A DNA stretch of 26,476 bases from JBCDBY01 sp039182715 (lineage in GTDB: Bacteria; Planctomycetota; PLA2). The notes under the pieces are model-generated. The model was not told the origin of the DNA, ran no database searches, and was given only the letters and a program-made list of their open reading frames with translations. Below are positions 20,289-26,275 of the stretch, piece by piece (position 1 is the stretch's first letter; each line of letters starts with the position of its first letter). Both the position numbers and the translations under genes were made by a program. The DNA lies in NCBI GenBank assembly GCA_039182715.1, contig JBCDBY010000017.1, forward strand, positions 1 to 26,476, written 5' to 3'.

Positions 20289-20552
20289 TCAGCGGCGCTT
20301 GCCGAAGTCCTTCTCGAAACGTTCCATGTCGTCGACGCCGAGATAGTTGCCGAGATCGATGAGGAAGCGCTCGATGACGCGCTGGCCGAACCAGGCGTTG
20401 ATCACCTCCATGACCGACTTCCCCTTGAGATGCTTGTGGGGGACGTGCGCGAACCGCTCCGCTGCGTCGTCGTCCTTGGTGACGGCCACGAGCATGCCCC
20501 GGATGTGTGCGGGGAGCGAGTCGTAGTCGGCGTAGCGCGGCATGCTCCCCAT
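20289..20552 (-). CDS. Small protein of unknown function
   Basis: A frame of 87 codons (84 if the inner ATG at 20543 is used) ends 5 nt before the SDR start. The protein is acidic-to-neutral and helical (SLPAHIRGMLVAVTKDDDAAERF, then KGKSVMEVINAWFGQRVIERF split over residues about 40-60). The middle part has a faint resemblance to the MbcA/ParS/Xre (DUF2384) toxin-binding domain, not enough for a call. No signal peptide or metal motif. The ATG at 20552 was preferred because a GGGCGG stretch lies upstream, while a GGGGAG is too close to the inner ATG. Position and spacing argue for a real gene co-transcribed with the SDR. Confidence 0.6.
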   Translation of the reverse strand: MGSMPRYADYDSLPAHIRGMLVAVTKDDDAAERFAHVPHKHLKGKSVMEVINAWFGQRVIERFLIDLGNYLGVDDMERFEKDFGKRR

Positions 20553-20611
20553 TGTCGCCGCCCGGCACCATGGGCGAAGGATTCCCGCGAGGGTCCGTCC
20601 GAGAGAACGCC

Positions 20612-20653
20612 GTCGGCCGGAGACGGAGCGACGCGCAGCCGCAGCCGGCCGGC
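20612..20653 (-). terminator. Weak GC hairpin after the DUF3365 gene
   Basis: GTCGGCCGG (20612-20620) pairs with CCGGCCGGC (20645-20653), 8 Watson-Crick pairs plus one wobble or mismatch, around a 24-nt loop, directly after the DUF3365 stop on the minus strand. There is no T-run, so it is only a possible terminator. Confidence 0.25.
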
Positions 20654-21217
20654 TTAGTCGGAGCGCAGCGGGACGCGCACCGAGACCACGCCACGGAAGT
20701 CGCCGGGCACGAAGTCGGTGGCGCGGTCGTCGGGGTAGCGTTCGGCGAGGACCTCGAGCAGTTTCGGGTCGAGCGACGCGCGCGGTCCGTGGCAGACGGT
20801 GCAGATCTGCGCGAGGCCGATGGCGCGCAGGTAGCGCAACTCGTCGCCGACGACTTCCACGTACGGCTCGGTCGGCAGCGTGCCGGACGCGGCGACCTTC
20901 TCCATGTACGCGCGCTCGAAGTCGTCCGGCGCATTGGCGGGGTTGCGGTAGCGCAACGCGGTGCGGCGCAGCGGGAAGCCGAAGCGCGCCTCGACCTCTT
21001 TCGACTTCTCCTGCGCGATGTCGGCGCAGAGGTGCAGTGCCTTGTGCGGCTCGTTCCCGATGACGGCGTTGGCCATGACGGTCACGAGCGCGCCCATCAG
21101 TTCGCCGGAGGCTTCGAAGGCGAGTCGCTGTGCCTCCTCCGGTGTCCGCGTGAACGGCGGAGGCTCGGGGTCGGAGCAGGCGACGAACAGGAACAGGCAG
21201 AGGGGAACCGCGCGCAC
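20654..21217 (-). CDS. DUF3365 (Tll0287-like) c-type heme lipoprotein
   Basis: The 187-residue protein has a lipoprotein signal (LFLFVACS, Cys14) and one c-type heme site CTVCHG (C139, C142, H143). Upstream blocks HLCADIAQEKSKEV (62-75) and RRTALRYRNPANAPDDFE (84-101), and the end PGDFRGVVSVRVPL, are typical of DUF3365. In the characterised cyanobacterial member Tll0287 the heme has an unusual Cys axial ligand; Cys64 in the HLCADIA block is the likely equivalent here. Family proteins are thought to be redox or gas sensors or electron carriers; which applies cannot be read from the sequence. The ATG follows the stop of the STAS gene with no gap, so the two are in one transcript. Confidence 0.88.
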   Translation of the reverse strand: MRAVPLCLFLFVACSDPEPPPFTRTPEEAQRLAFEASGELMGALVTVMANAVIGNEPHKALHLCADIAQEKSKEVEARFGFPLRRTALRYRNPANAPDDFERAYMEKVAASGTLPTEPYVEVVGDELRYLRAIGLAQICTVCHGPRASLDPKLLEVLAERYPDDRATDFVPGDFRGVVSVRVPLRSD

Positions 21218-21586
21218 CTAGGCAGTATCGCACGCGGCGATCGCATCGGACTCCCGATCGAACAGTCGGAAGGTCGATTCGAGGCCGAGCGTGTCGATGA
21301 CGGTGCGGAAGAACGCGCTCGGCTCGGCGATCACGATCTCGCCGCCGCGGATGGAAAGCGCGCGCTGCACCTTGATGAAGTAGCCGATCCCGGTCGAGTT
21401 GATGAACGCGAGGTCGGAGACGTTCGCGACCAGATAGAGCGCGTGTCGCGGGGAGGATGCTTCCACCAGCGGGTCGAGCTCCTCGGCCATTTCGAGGATC
21501 TGCTCGGCGTCGACGTTGGCCGGGATGTGGAGGACGTAGATGGTGCGGGAGCCGTCGGATGCGGAGGTCTGCTCTCGGATGTCCAC
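21218..21586 (-). CDS. STAS-domain anti-sigma factor antagonist-like protein (first)
   Basis: The 122-residue protein is a single STAS domain of the SpoIIAA/RsbV type. Ser64 in FINSTGIGY sits where these antagonists are phosphorylated, and the fold pattern (YVLHIPANVDA start, HALYLVANVSDLAFINSTG core, RGGEIVIAEP) is complete. Such proteins bind an anti-sigma kinase when unphosphorylated and so release a sigma factor, or they act in other partner-switching systems. The start is GTG at 21586. A 6-bp hairpin (21589-21610) lies immediately upstream and no clear ribosome-binding site is seen. The stop directly abuts the start of the heme lipoprotein gene. No kinase, phosphatase or sigma gene is in view. 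Confidence 0.88.
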   Translation of the reverse strand: MDIREQTSASDGSRTIYVLHIPANVDAEQILEMAEELDPLVEASSPRHALYLVANVSDLAFINSTGIGYFIKVQRALSIRGGEIVIAEPSAFFRTVIDTLGLESTFRLFDRESDAIAACDTA

Positions 21587-21637
21587 GGCCGAGAGGCTAC
21601 AACTTCTCGGTCCGGAGGGGGGGGACGAACGCGGTCG

Positions 21638-22027
21638 CTATGCCACGCCCAGATCGGCCAGGGCGCTCGGCTCGTCGACGTAGATGTCGAAGAGGGGCAG
21701 CACGCCCAGGATCTGGAGCGTGCTGCGCAGCTGGGTTCGCGGGTGGACAAGGCTGAGGGAGCCGCCCCTGGCCGCGAGTTGGCGATGGACGAGGATCAGG
21801 TAGCCCACCCCCGCCGACTGCATGAATTCGACGCGGGATGCGTCGAGCACGAGGTGCGTCGGCGCCGGCGCGTCGTGCAACAGTTCCTCGAGGCGAAGCT
21901 TGATGGGCGGTACGGCGTCCGCATCGATTTCGCCGGCGAGCGCCACCGAGAGCACGTGCGCGCCCTCCGCGCCCGTGTGGGTTCCGCGCTCGGTGAAGCG
22001 CCAGGCGGCGGGCGGTCGCGGTTTCAT
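21638..22027 (-). CDS. STAS-domain anti-sigma factor antagonist-like protein (second)
   Basis: The 129-residue product is another STAS domain, paralogous to its downstream neighbour. Key stretch: VEFMQSAGVGYLILVHRQ with Ser71 at the phosphorylation position; it starts with VLSVALAGEIDADAV and ends with ILGVLPLFDIYVDEPSAL. A longer in-frame extension reading through the tRNA gene was rejected; the ATG at 22027 gives a normal-length protein. That ATG lies only 8 nt after the 3' end of tRNA-Leu, so its ribosome-binding AGG overlaps the tRNA CCA end. A 51-nt gap separates it from the next STAS gene. It probably works in the same partner-switching circuit, though sequence divergence suggests a different partner. 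Confidence 0.88.
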   Translation of the reverse strand: MKPRPPAAWRFTERGTHTGAEGAHVLSVALAGEIDADAVPPIKLRLEELLHDAPAPTHLVLDASRVEFMQSAGVGYLILVHRQLAARGGSLSLVHPRTQLRSTLQILGVLPLFDIYVDEPSALADLGVA

Positions 22028-22035
22028 GAGGTGCC

Positions 22036-22122
22036 TGGTACCGGAGGTGGGACTCGAACCCACACTCCCTTGCGGGAATCGGATTTTGAATCCGACGCGT
22101 CTGCCAATTCCGCCACTCCGGC
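22036..22122 (-). tRNA. tRNA-Leu (anticodon CAA)
   Basis: The minus strand gives an 87-nt class II tRNA: acceptor GCCGGAG pairing with CTCCGGT (one G-U at the end), a D-arm with GCG/CGC, anticodon stem TCGGA/TCCGA with loop TTCAAAA (anticodon CAA, reads UUG), a long variable arm with CCC-GCAA-GGG, T-stem GTGGG/CCCAC with loop TTCGAGT, discriminator A and an encoded CCA. All stems pair. Confidence 0.97.
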
Positions 22123-22562
22123 GTCAGGAGGCGCGGATTCTAACGTCGCCCTTGCGCTGCGGTCAGCAACTCGGCTTCAATACGAATCGACCGCAAAAAA
22201 ATGGGCTCGGACCACAGGGTATAGATGACGGCACAGCCTAGCGACCGACAGCGCTCCCGGCCGGGAGCATGGCAGGTGGTAACAGGTCGCCTGCCAGCTG
22301 GGCGCCGGCAGAGTTCTGGGTCCGAGCCCTTTACGATTCAATCCGGATGCAAAAGAGCGGGGTGTGAGCCCCAACAGCGAACATCGCCTGATCAATCTCT
22401 CGCGGCAAGCGTTCAACGTGAATTCCGCGGTCTCGAAGGATCGCCGTAAACTACTGTCATGAATGGCCTTATGTCGATGCCTCGGGCGCGGGGCGACTTT
22501 TTGGCGACTTTCTTCGGACGGCCGGGAGACGATGCGACTAATTCGTCTCGTTTTGAGACCAA
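22123..22562. other. 440-nt gene-free stretch
   Basis: No credible protein gene is present; the short frames lack signals and family features. It holds the candidate structured RNA (22195-22329, minus), a small GGGG-CTCACA-CCCC type hairpin near 22358-22371, and the overlapping hairpins at the EndoG-like start. No strong promoter was found for the plus-strand gene; TAAACT near 22446 could be a weak -10. Confidence 0.7.
22195..22329 (-). ncRNA. Candidate structured non-coding RNA, family not recognised
   Basis: On the minus strand an 11-bp perfect closing stem (GGGCTCGGACC, 22203-22213 paired with 22319-22329) encloses 105 nt with further hairpins: GGCAGG/CCTGCC (22271-22276 with 22290-22295) and a 16-bp perfect palindrome GCTCCCGGCCGGGAGC (22253-22268). 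The closing stem is followed on the minus strand by ATTTTTTT, seven T in a row (22195-22201), as expected for an RNA ending in an intrinsic terminator. On the plus strand there is no such T-run, hence the strand call. A weak -10-like TTGAAT lies just upstream (22336-22341). It lacks the SRP GGAA-loop region, the tmRNA ends and the RNase P core, and is not clearly 6S RNA. It sits upstream of tRNA-Leu on the same strand. Confidence 0.5.
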
Positions 22563-23393
22563 ATGGCGCTAATCGTGAGACTAATTCCGCTGCTGCTGCT
22601 GGCGGCCTGCGCTGCACCACCCGGGGCCGCGTCGCCCGGTCTGGTGGGAGGGCTCTTCGGGGACGAGGCGATTCTGGCCGCCGACATCCTGAAGTACGGC
22701 TTTCCCGGAGAAGAGCACCTTCGCTATCGGAGCGGCTACATCCTCTCCTACGACGGCGCGCGCCGTGTGCCGCGCTGGGTCGCGGAGCGACTCGACCCGT
22801 CCACGGTGACCGGCGAGGTGGACGAGGAGGCGAAGCGGTTCCGCCCCGACGAGAGCCTGCCGGAGGCGATTCGAGCCGACCACGCCGACTTTCTCGATAG
22901 TGGCTACGTGCGCGGAAGGCTGGCGGCAGCGGCCAACCACAAGGGCGATCCCGACGCGTTCGCCGCCACCTACCTGCTGTCGAACTGCGCTCCGCAGCGG
23001 GGCGGCACCTTTCGGCAGACCGTGTGGGGCGAGCTGGAGCGTGCGGTGCGCGCCTGGGCGAAGGACTGCGACGACCTCTATGTCGTCACCGGCACCGTCT
23101 TCCAGTCGGATCCGCCGGCGAGGGAGGTGCGCTATCCGGTGATCGGCGAGGGTCGCGTGGCGGTGCCGACGCACTACTACAAGGTGCTGCTCCGCGAACG
23201 CGGCGGATCGCTCGACATGCTCGCCTTCCTCGTGCCGCACGTCGCCACGGAAGAAGAGACCGATCTCGCGGGCTATCTCGTCCCGGTGGACGATCTCGAG
23301 GCGCGCACCGGCCTCGACTTCTTCCCGGCGCTCACCGACCCGACGCAGGCCGATCTGGAGAAACGCCGACCGACGGAGGTCTGGAAGCGTTAA
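22563..23393 (+). CDS. EndoG-family (DNA/RNA non-specific endonuclease) lipoprotein with substituted active site
   Basis: The 276-residue protein has a lipoprotein signal (LIPLLLLAACAAP, lipid Cys at 16) and a full EndoG/NUC1-type domain: LKYGFPGEEHLRYRSGYILS (43-62), FRPDESLPEA, RLAAAANHKGD, ATYLLSNCAPQ (135-145), DDLYVVTGTVF (170-180), VIGEGRVAVPTHYYKVLL (193-210) and GYLVPVDDLEARTGLDFFP. These follow mitochondrial EndoG closely as recalled. However, the catalytic DRGH motif is VRGR (116-119), and the metal-binding Asn in the block before W155-x2-LE is Arg151. Glu158 is kept. The general-base His is essential in the family, so the protein is probably not an active nuclease, or uses another base. 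An alternative start is the GTG at 22575. It is 13 nt upstream of ppa. Confidence 0.88.
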   Translation: MALIVRLIPLLLLAACAAPPGAASPGLVGGLFGDEAILAADILKYGFPGEEHLRYRSGYILSYDGARRVPRWVAERLDPSTVTGEVDEEAKRFRPDESLPEAIRADHADFLDSGYVRGRLAAAANHKGDPDAFAATYLLSNCAPQRGGTFRQTVWGELERAVRAWAKDCDDLYVVTGTVFQSDPPAREVRYPVIGEGRVAVPTHYYKVLLRERGGSLDMLAFLVPHVATEEETDLAGYLVPVDDLEARTGLDFFPALTDPTQADLEKRRPTEVWKR

Positions 23394-23394
23394 A

Positions 23395-23400
23395 AGGGGA
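23395..23400 (+). promoter_or_regulatory. Ribosome-binding site of ppa
   Basis: AGGGGA lies 6 nt before the ATG of the pyrophosphatase gene, one of the clearest Shine-Dalgarno sequences in the window. It fixes that start. Confidence 0.7.
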
Positions 23401-23406
23401 ACCGCG

Positions 23407-23937
23407 ATGAACCCGTGGCACGACATTTCGCTGGGCCGGGATCCCGCGCGCGTCTTTCGCTGCCTGATCGAGATCCCGCGCGGCTCCTCCAACAAGTACG
23501 AGCTCGACAAGGAGACGGGGCTGTTGAAGCTCGACCGCGTGCTCTACTCCGCGGTCCACTACCCCGCCAACTACGGCTTCCTGCCGCAGACCTACTGCGA
23601 GGACGGGGATCCGCTCGACGTCCTTGTGCTCTGCCAGGAGGCGATCACGCCGATGTGCCTGGTGCTGGCCCGCCCGATCGGCGTGCTGCAGATGATCGAC
23701 GACAACGGACGCGACGACAAGATCATCGCCGTTCCCAAGGAAGACCCGGAGTACGCCGGGATCCACGACGTCGGCCACCTGCCGCCGCATCGGCTTCAAC
23801 AGTTGCGCCAGTTCATGCTCGACTACAAGACGCTCGAGGACAAGGAGGTGCACGTGGAGCCGATCGAAGGTGCGGCGGTCGCGCAGAAGGTCATCCTCGA
23901 AGCGATCGAACTCTACCGGAAGGAGTTCGGGTCGTGA
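23407..23937 (+). CDS. ppa: Inorganic pyrophosphatase (family I)
   Basis: The 176-residue protein has the normal length of soluble family I pyrophosphatase, which hydrolyses pyrophosphate to phosphate and so pulls biosynthetic reactions forward. Active-site blocks are all present: IEIPRGSSNKYE (21-32), RVLYSAVHYPANYGFLP (44-60), the signature EDGDPLDVLVL (65-75, Asp66, Asp68, Asp71), DDNGRDDKIIAVP (98-110, with Asp103 and Lys105) and MLDYKTLEDKEV near the C-terminus. The protein is cytoplasmic, with no signal. A clear AGGGGA precedes the ATG. It sits between the EndoG-like gene (13 nt) and the esterase gene (4-nt overlap, GTGA), so the three probably share a transcript. Confidence 0.97.
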   Translation: MNPWHDISLGRDPARVFRCLIEIPRGSSNKYELDKETGLLKLDRVLYSAVHYPANYGFLPQTYCEDGDPLDVLVLCQEAITPMCLVLARPIGVLQMIDDNGRDDKIIAVPKEDPEYAGIHDVGHLPPHRLQQLRQFMLDYKTLEDKEVHVEPIEGAAVAQKVILEAIELYRKEFGS

Positions 23938-25367
23938 TCGCGCTGCTGCTGCTCGTCGCGCAGGCGGGCGGCTGGCTGCCGAACGGCGAGTTCGGCAAGG
24001 GCATCGACGGTTGGATGCTCGTCAACAACTCGCGCAGCGCGCAGGTGCGGCACGAGAAGAAGACGCTGCGCTTCGACAAGGAGCGCGGCGGCATGGACGT
24101 GCTACGCAGCGACTTCCTGCGCATTCCCGAGCCGGGCACGAAGTTCCTGTTGCACGCGCGCTGCAAGGGCGATGCCATCGGCAACGGATGGTTCAAGGTC
24201 TTCTTCTACGATGCGAAGGGCAAGAACCTCGGACAGGGCCCGGACGTGCAGTCGCTGCGCGGCTCGTACGACTGGAAGCGCGTCACGCTTCACCAGAAGG
24301 TCCCGGAAGGCGCGACGTCCGCGACGATCATGATCCTGCTCATGACCCCGGGCACGCTCTGGATCGACGACGTTTCGGTCGAACTTCCCGGGGCGGTGGA
24401 GCGCAAGCCGCTCGAGGACCGCAAACTGCGCGCGTGGCTCGACAAGCATGCCGTCGCGATGACCTCCCTCGACCCGACGGCGTCCATGGCCGATCTCAAG
24501 CCGCTCGCGAAACGGCTGCGCGGCGTGCGCGTCGTGCAGCTGGGCGAGAACTCGCACGGCGACGGGCTCGCCTTCGCGGCGAAGGTGCGACTCGTCCGCT
24601 GGCTGCACGCCACGCAGGGTTTCGACGTCGTGGCGTTCGAGTCGGGTCTCTTCGAGTGCGAGCGTGCGAACGCCCTGCTGAAGCCGGGGGCCGATCCGCG
24701 CGCGGTGATGCAGGCGTCGATCTTCCCGATCTGGCACACGAAACGGACGCTCCCCTTGTTCGCCTACATGGCGGAGCAGGCGGGCACGCGGCGGCCCCTG
24801 GGGCTCACCGGGTTCGACCTGCGGCTTTCCGGGCAGGGCGCGAAGCAGCTCGTGCCCGATGCGCTGACGGCCCTGAAGGCGGCCGGCGTCGTGGTGCAGG
24901 TGCAGCCGGATGTCCCCGCGCTGCGCAAGCTCTACCGCAGGCACCGCGCGGATCTCGTGAAGGCGCACGGTGCGCGTCGGGTCGAACTGCTCGCCAAGTC
25001 GCTGGAATTGCGCGAGGCGCAGACGAAGTTCGAGACGCTGCAGGGGCCGGAGCAGGTGCGCTTTCGCGATCGCGTGATGGGGGAGACGCTCGTGTGGCTG
25101 GCGACCAGGCGCTACCCGAAGAGCAAGATCGTCTGCTGGGCCGCGACGGTCCACCAGGCACACGGTCTCGAGACCGTGCGTCGCGACCAGGAGCGTCCCT
25201 ACGCAGACATGCGCATGGCCGGGCAATACGCCAAGGCGAAGCTGGGCCGCGCGCTCTACACGATCGCGTTCGCGTCGCACGGCGGGGCGGCGGGCCTCTG
25301 GCACAAGGGGCCTTTCCAACTCGACGAGCCCGCCGCCGACTCGCTCGAGGCGCTGCTCTTTCGCTAA
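23934..25367 (+). CDS. Erythromycin-esterase-family protein with N-terminal jelly-roll domain, ended by an early in-frame stop
   Basis: The 477-residue frame starts with GTG overlapping the ppa stop (GTGA) and encodes VIALLLLVAQAGG, a short signal-like segment. Residues about 17-150 (NGEFGKGIDGWMLV ... TLWIDDVSVEL) look like a carbohydrate-binding-type jelly-roll. From about 195 follows an erythromycin esterase domain: VQLGENSHGDG (201-211, Glu205, His208), VVAFESGLFE (232-241, Glu236), IWHTKRTLPLFAYM and CWAATVHQAHG with a further conserved His. Members include macrolide esterases, but most are hydrolases of unknown substrate, and nothing here marks a resistance gene. The frame stops at TAA 25365-25367, just before the conserved C-terminal segment, which continues in the same frame; the product is probably truncated. 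Confidence 0.85.
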   Translation: MIALLLLVAQAGGWLPNGEFGKGIDGWMLVNNSRSAQVRHEKKTLRFDKERGGMDVLRSDFLRIPEPGTKFLLHARCKGDAIGNGWFKVFFYDAKGKNLGQGPDVQSLRGSYDWKRVTLHQKVPEGATSATIMILLMTPGTLWIDDVSVELPGAVERKPLEDRKLRAWLDKHAVAMTSLDPTASMADLKPLAKRLRGVRVVQLGENSHGDGLAFAAKVRLVRWLHATQGFDVVAFESGLFECERANALLKPGADPRAVMQASIFPIWHTKRTLPLFAYMAEQAGTRRPLGLTGFDLRLSGQGAKQLVPDALTALKAAGVVVQVQPDVPALRKLYRRHRADLVKAHGARRVELLAKSLELREAQTKFETLQGPEQVRFRDRVMGETLVWLATRRYPKSKIVCWAATVHQAHGLETVRRDQERPYADMRMAGQYAKAKLGRALYTIAFASHGGAAGLWHKGPFQLDEPAADSLEALLFR

Positions 25368-25535
25368 GGCAAGTCGCCGCTGATCGTGCCGCTCAAGGGC
25401 GCGCCGTTCGACTGGCCCGCACCGCTCTCGATCTTCGGCTACAGCCGGGGGTTCACCGCGGACTGGTCGAAGGTGGTGGACGCCGTCTGCTACTTCGACG
25501 AGATGGAGCCGGCGCAGTACATGGGGCGGGAGTAG
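25365..25535 (+). pseudogene. In-frame continuation of the esterase gene beyond the TAA
   Basis: After TAA (25365-25367) the same frame stays open for 55 codons to a TAG at 25533-25535. It reads GKSPLIVPLKGAPFDWPAP and FTADWSKVVDAVCYFDEMEP, which is the usual C-terminal end of the erythromycin esterase family ('..ADW...DA..F..EmtPA'). So the TAA cuts a once-continuous gene of 533 sense codons plus the internal stop. A single base change would restore it. No start codon with a ribosome-binding site is seen for separate translation. Confidence 0.8.
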
Positions 25536-25538
25536 ATA

Positions 25539-25666
25539 CGTTGGACGTTTGACGTTCAACGTTTGACGTGGAGGTGGGAAGTCGCCGGATGCGTCGGAGG
25601 GTTTGAATTTGAACGTCAAATGTCAAACGTCAAACGTCAAACGTCAAACGTCAAACGTCGAACGTT
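25539..25666. repeat. Palindromic array of the heptamer CGTCAAA / TTTGACG
   Basis: The right half (25614-25666) holds seven head-to-tail 7-bp units CGTCAAA with two variants (TGTCAAA, CGTCGAA) and a partial copy. The left half (25539-25569) holds four units in the opposite orientation (CGTTGGA, CGTTTGA, CGTTCAA, CGTTTGA). A 44-nt spacer lies between, so the whole can fold as a long AT-richer hairpin in an otherwise GC-rich region. The array overlaps the stop codon (25665-25667) of the convergent minus-strand gene. It may serve as a bidirectional terminator or be a mobile-repeat remnant. Confidence 0.85.
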
Positions 25667-26225
25667 ACTGGGGCCGGAGGCGTGCCGCGATGCGGTTGAG
25701 ATCGGTCCAGTAGCTCTCGACGACGGCGCGGTCCTGGGGGTGCACGGGGCGTAGCTCGAAGGCGAGCTTCCGTTCCAGGTCCGCGATCTCGCGGTCGAGC
25801 TGCTTTTGCAGATCGGCCTGCTGCGCCTCGGCGCGGGCGTCCCGCTTCATGCGCAGCTGCTCCTCGACGCGCGCCTTCTCCTTCGGCGCCTCGCGTTCGA
25901 GGCGCAGAATGTTCACGACGTCGTCCACCTGCGTGCGCAGCCTGTTCCAGGAAGCGCGATCCATGCCGTGCGCGTGCAGCAGCGCTTCGACGTCCTGCTG
26001 CGTCTGCTTGCCCGGCGGGGTGCCGGACCGCATGGAGCGAATCATGATGCGGTCGATCTCCGGCTCGATGCGGATGTACTTGCGCACGGACGCTTCGTCG
26101 AGAGTCCTCCGGACTTGCGGAGTCGAGGAATCGATGACGGTCGTCGGCTTCTGCTGCGCGAAGTAGAGGATCGCACCGGCCACGAGGGCCACGAGCACGA
26201 AGGAGGTAAGCCAGACGCGCAACAT
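25665..26225 (-). CDS. Membrane-anchored coiled-coil protein of unknown function
   Basis: The 186-residue protein has an N-terminal membrane helix or uncleaved signal (MLRVWLTSFVLVALVAGAIL, 1-20) followed by AQQ. After a short linker, the region from about 70 to 160 is strongly charged and helical (for example LRLEREAPKEKARVEEQLRM and QADLQKQLDREIADLERKLA), typical of a coiled coil. No catalytic motif was recognised. Its stop codon lies inside the heptamer repeat array. The gene follows ribosomal protein L3 on the same strand, with a GC hairpin in the 50-nt gap and no clear ribosome-binding site, so co-expression with the ribosomal genes is possible but not shown. Confidence 0.72.
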   Translation of the reverse strand: MLRVWLTSFVLVALVAGAILYFAQQKPTTVIDSSTPQVRRTLDEASVRKYIRIEPEIDRIMIRSMRSGTPPGKQTQQDVEALLHAHGMDRASWNRLRTQVDDVVNILRLEREAPKEKARVEEQLRMKRDARAEAQQADLQKQLDREIADLERKLAFELRPVHPQDRAVVESYWTDLNRIAARLRPQ

Positions 26226-26234
26226 GATGCGAGA

Positions 26235-26265
26235 ACGGCCCGCCCGCGCGCGGCGAGCGGGCCGT
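26235..26265 (-). terminator. GC hairpin downstream of rplC
   Basis: ACGGCCCGC (26235-26243) is the exact reverse complement of GCGGGCCGT (26257-26265), with a GC-rich 13-nt loop that can pair further. It lies 10 nt after the rplC stop on the minus strand. The following bases (TCTCGCATC) have no T-run, so it may act as a weak or factor-assisted terminator, or as a 3' end stabiliser. Confidence 0.45.
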
Positions 26266-26275
26266 GGGTTCGAGT

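Noticed and set aside
20289..20552. Small gene as a MbcA/ParS-type antitoxin
   Set aside because: Only a faint pattern match, and no toxin (RES domain or other) gene is adjacent.
22195..22329. Candidate RNA as SRP, tmRNA, RNase P or 6S RNA
   Set aside because: No GGAA-loop domain, tmRNA ends, RNase P core or typical central bubble was seen; left unassigned.
22123..22562. Small peptide-coding frames in the gene-free stretch
   Set aside because: No start signals, no domain features, and they overlap the structured RNA on either strand.
23934..25535. Esterase gene as a macrolide resistance determinant
   Set aside because: The family is broad, it has an extra N-terminal domain and a premature stop, and no other resistance or mobile genes are present.
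25539..25666. Heptamer array as a CRISPR
   Set aside because: The repeat unit is 7 bp with no spacers, and no cas genes are near.
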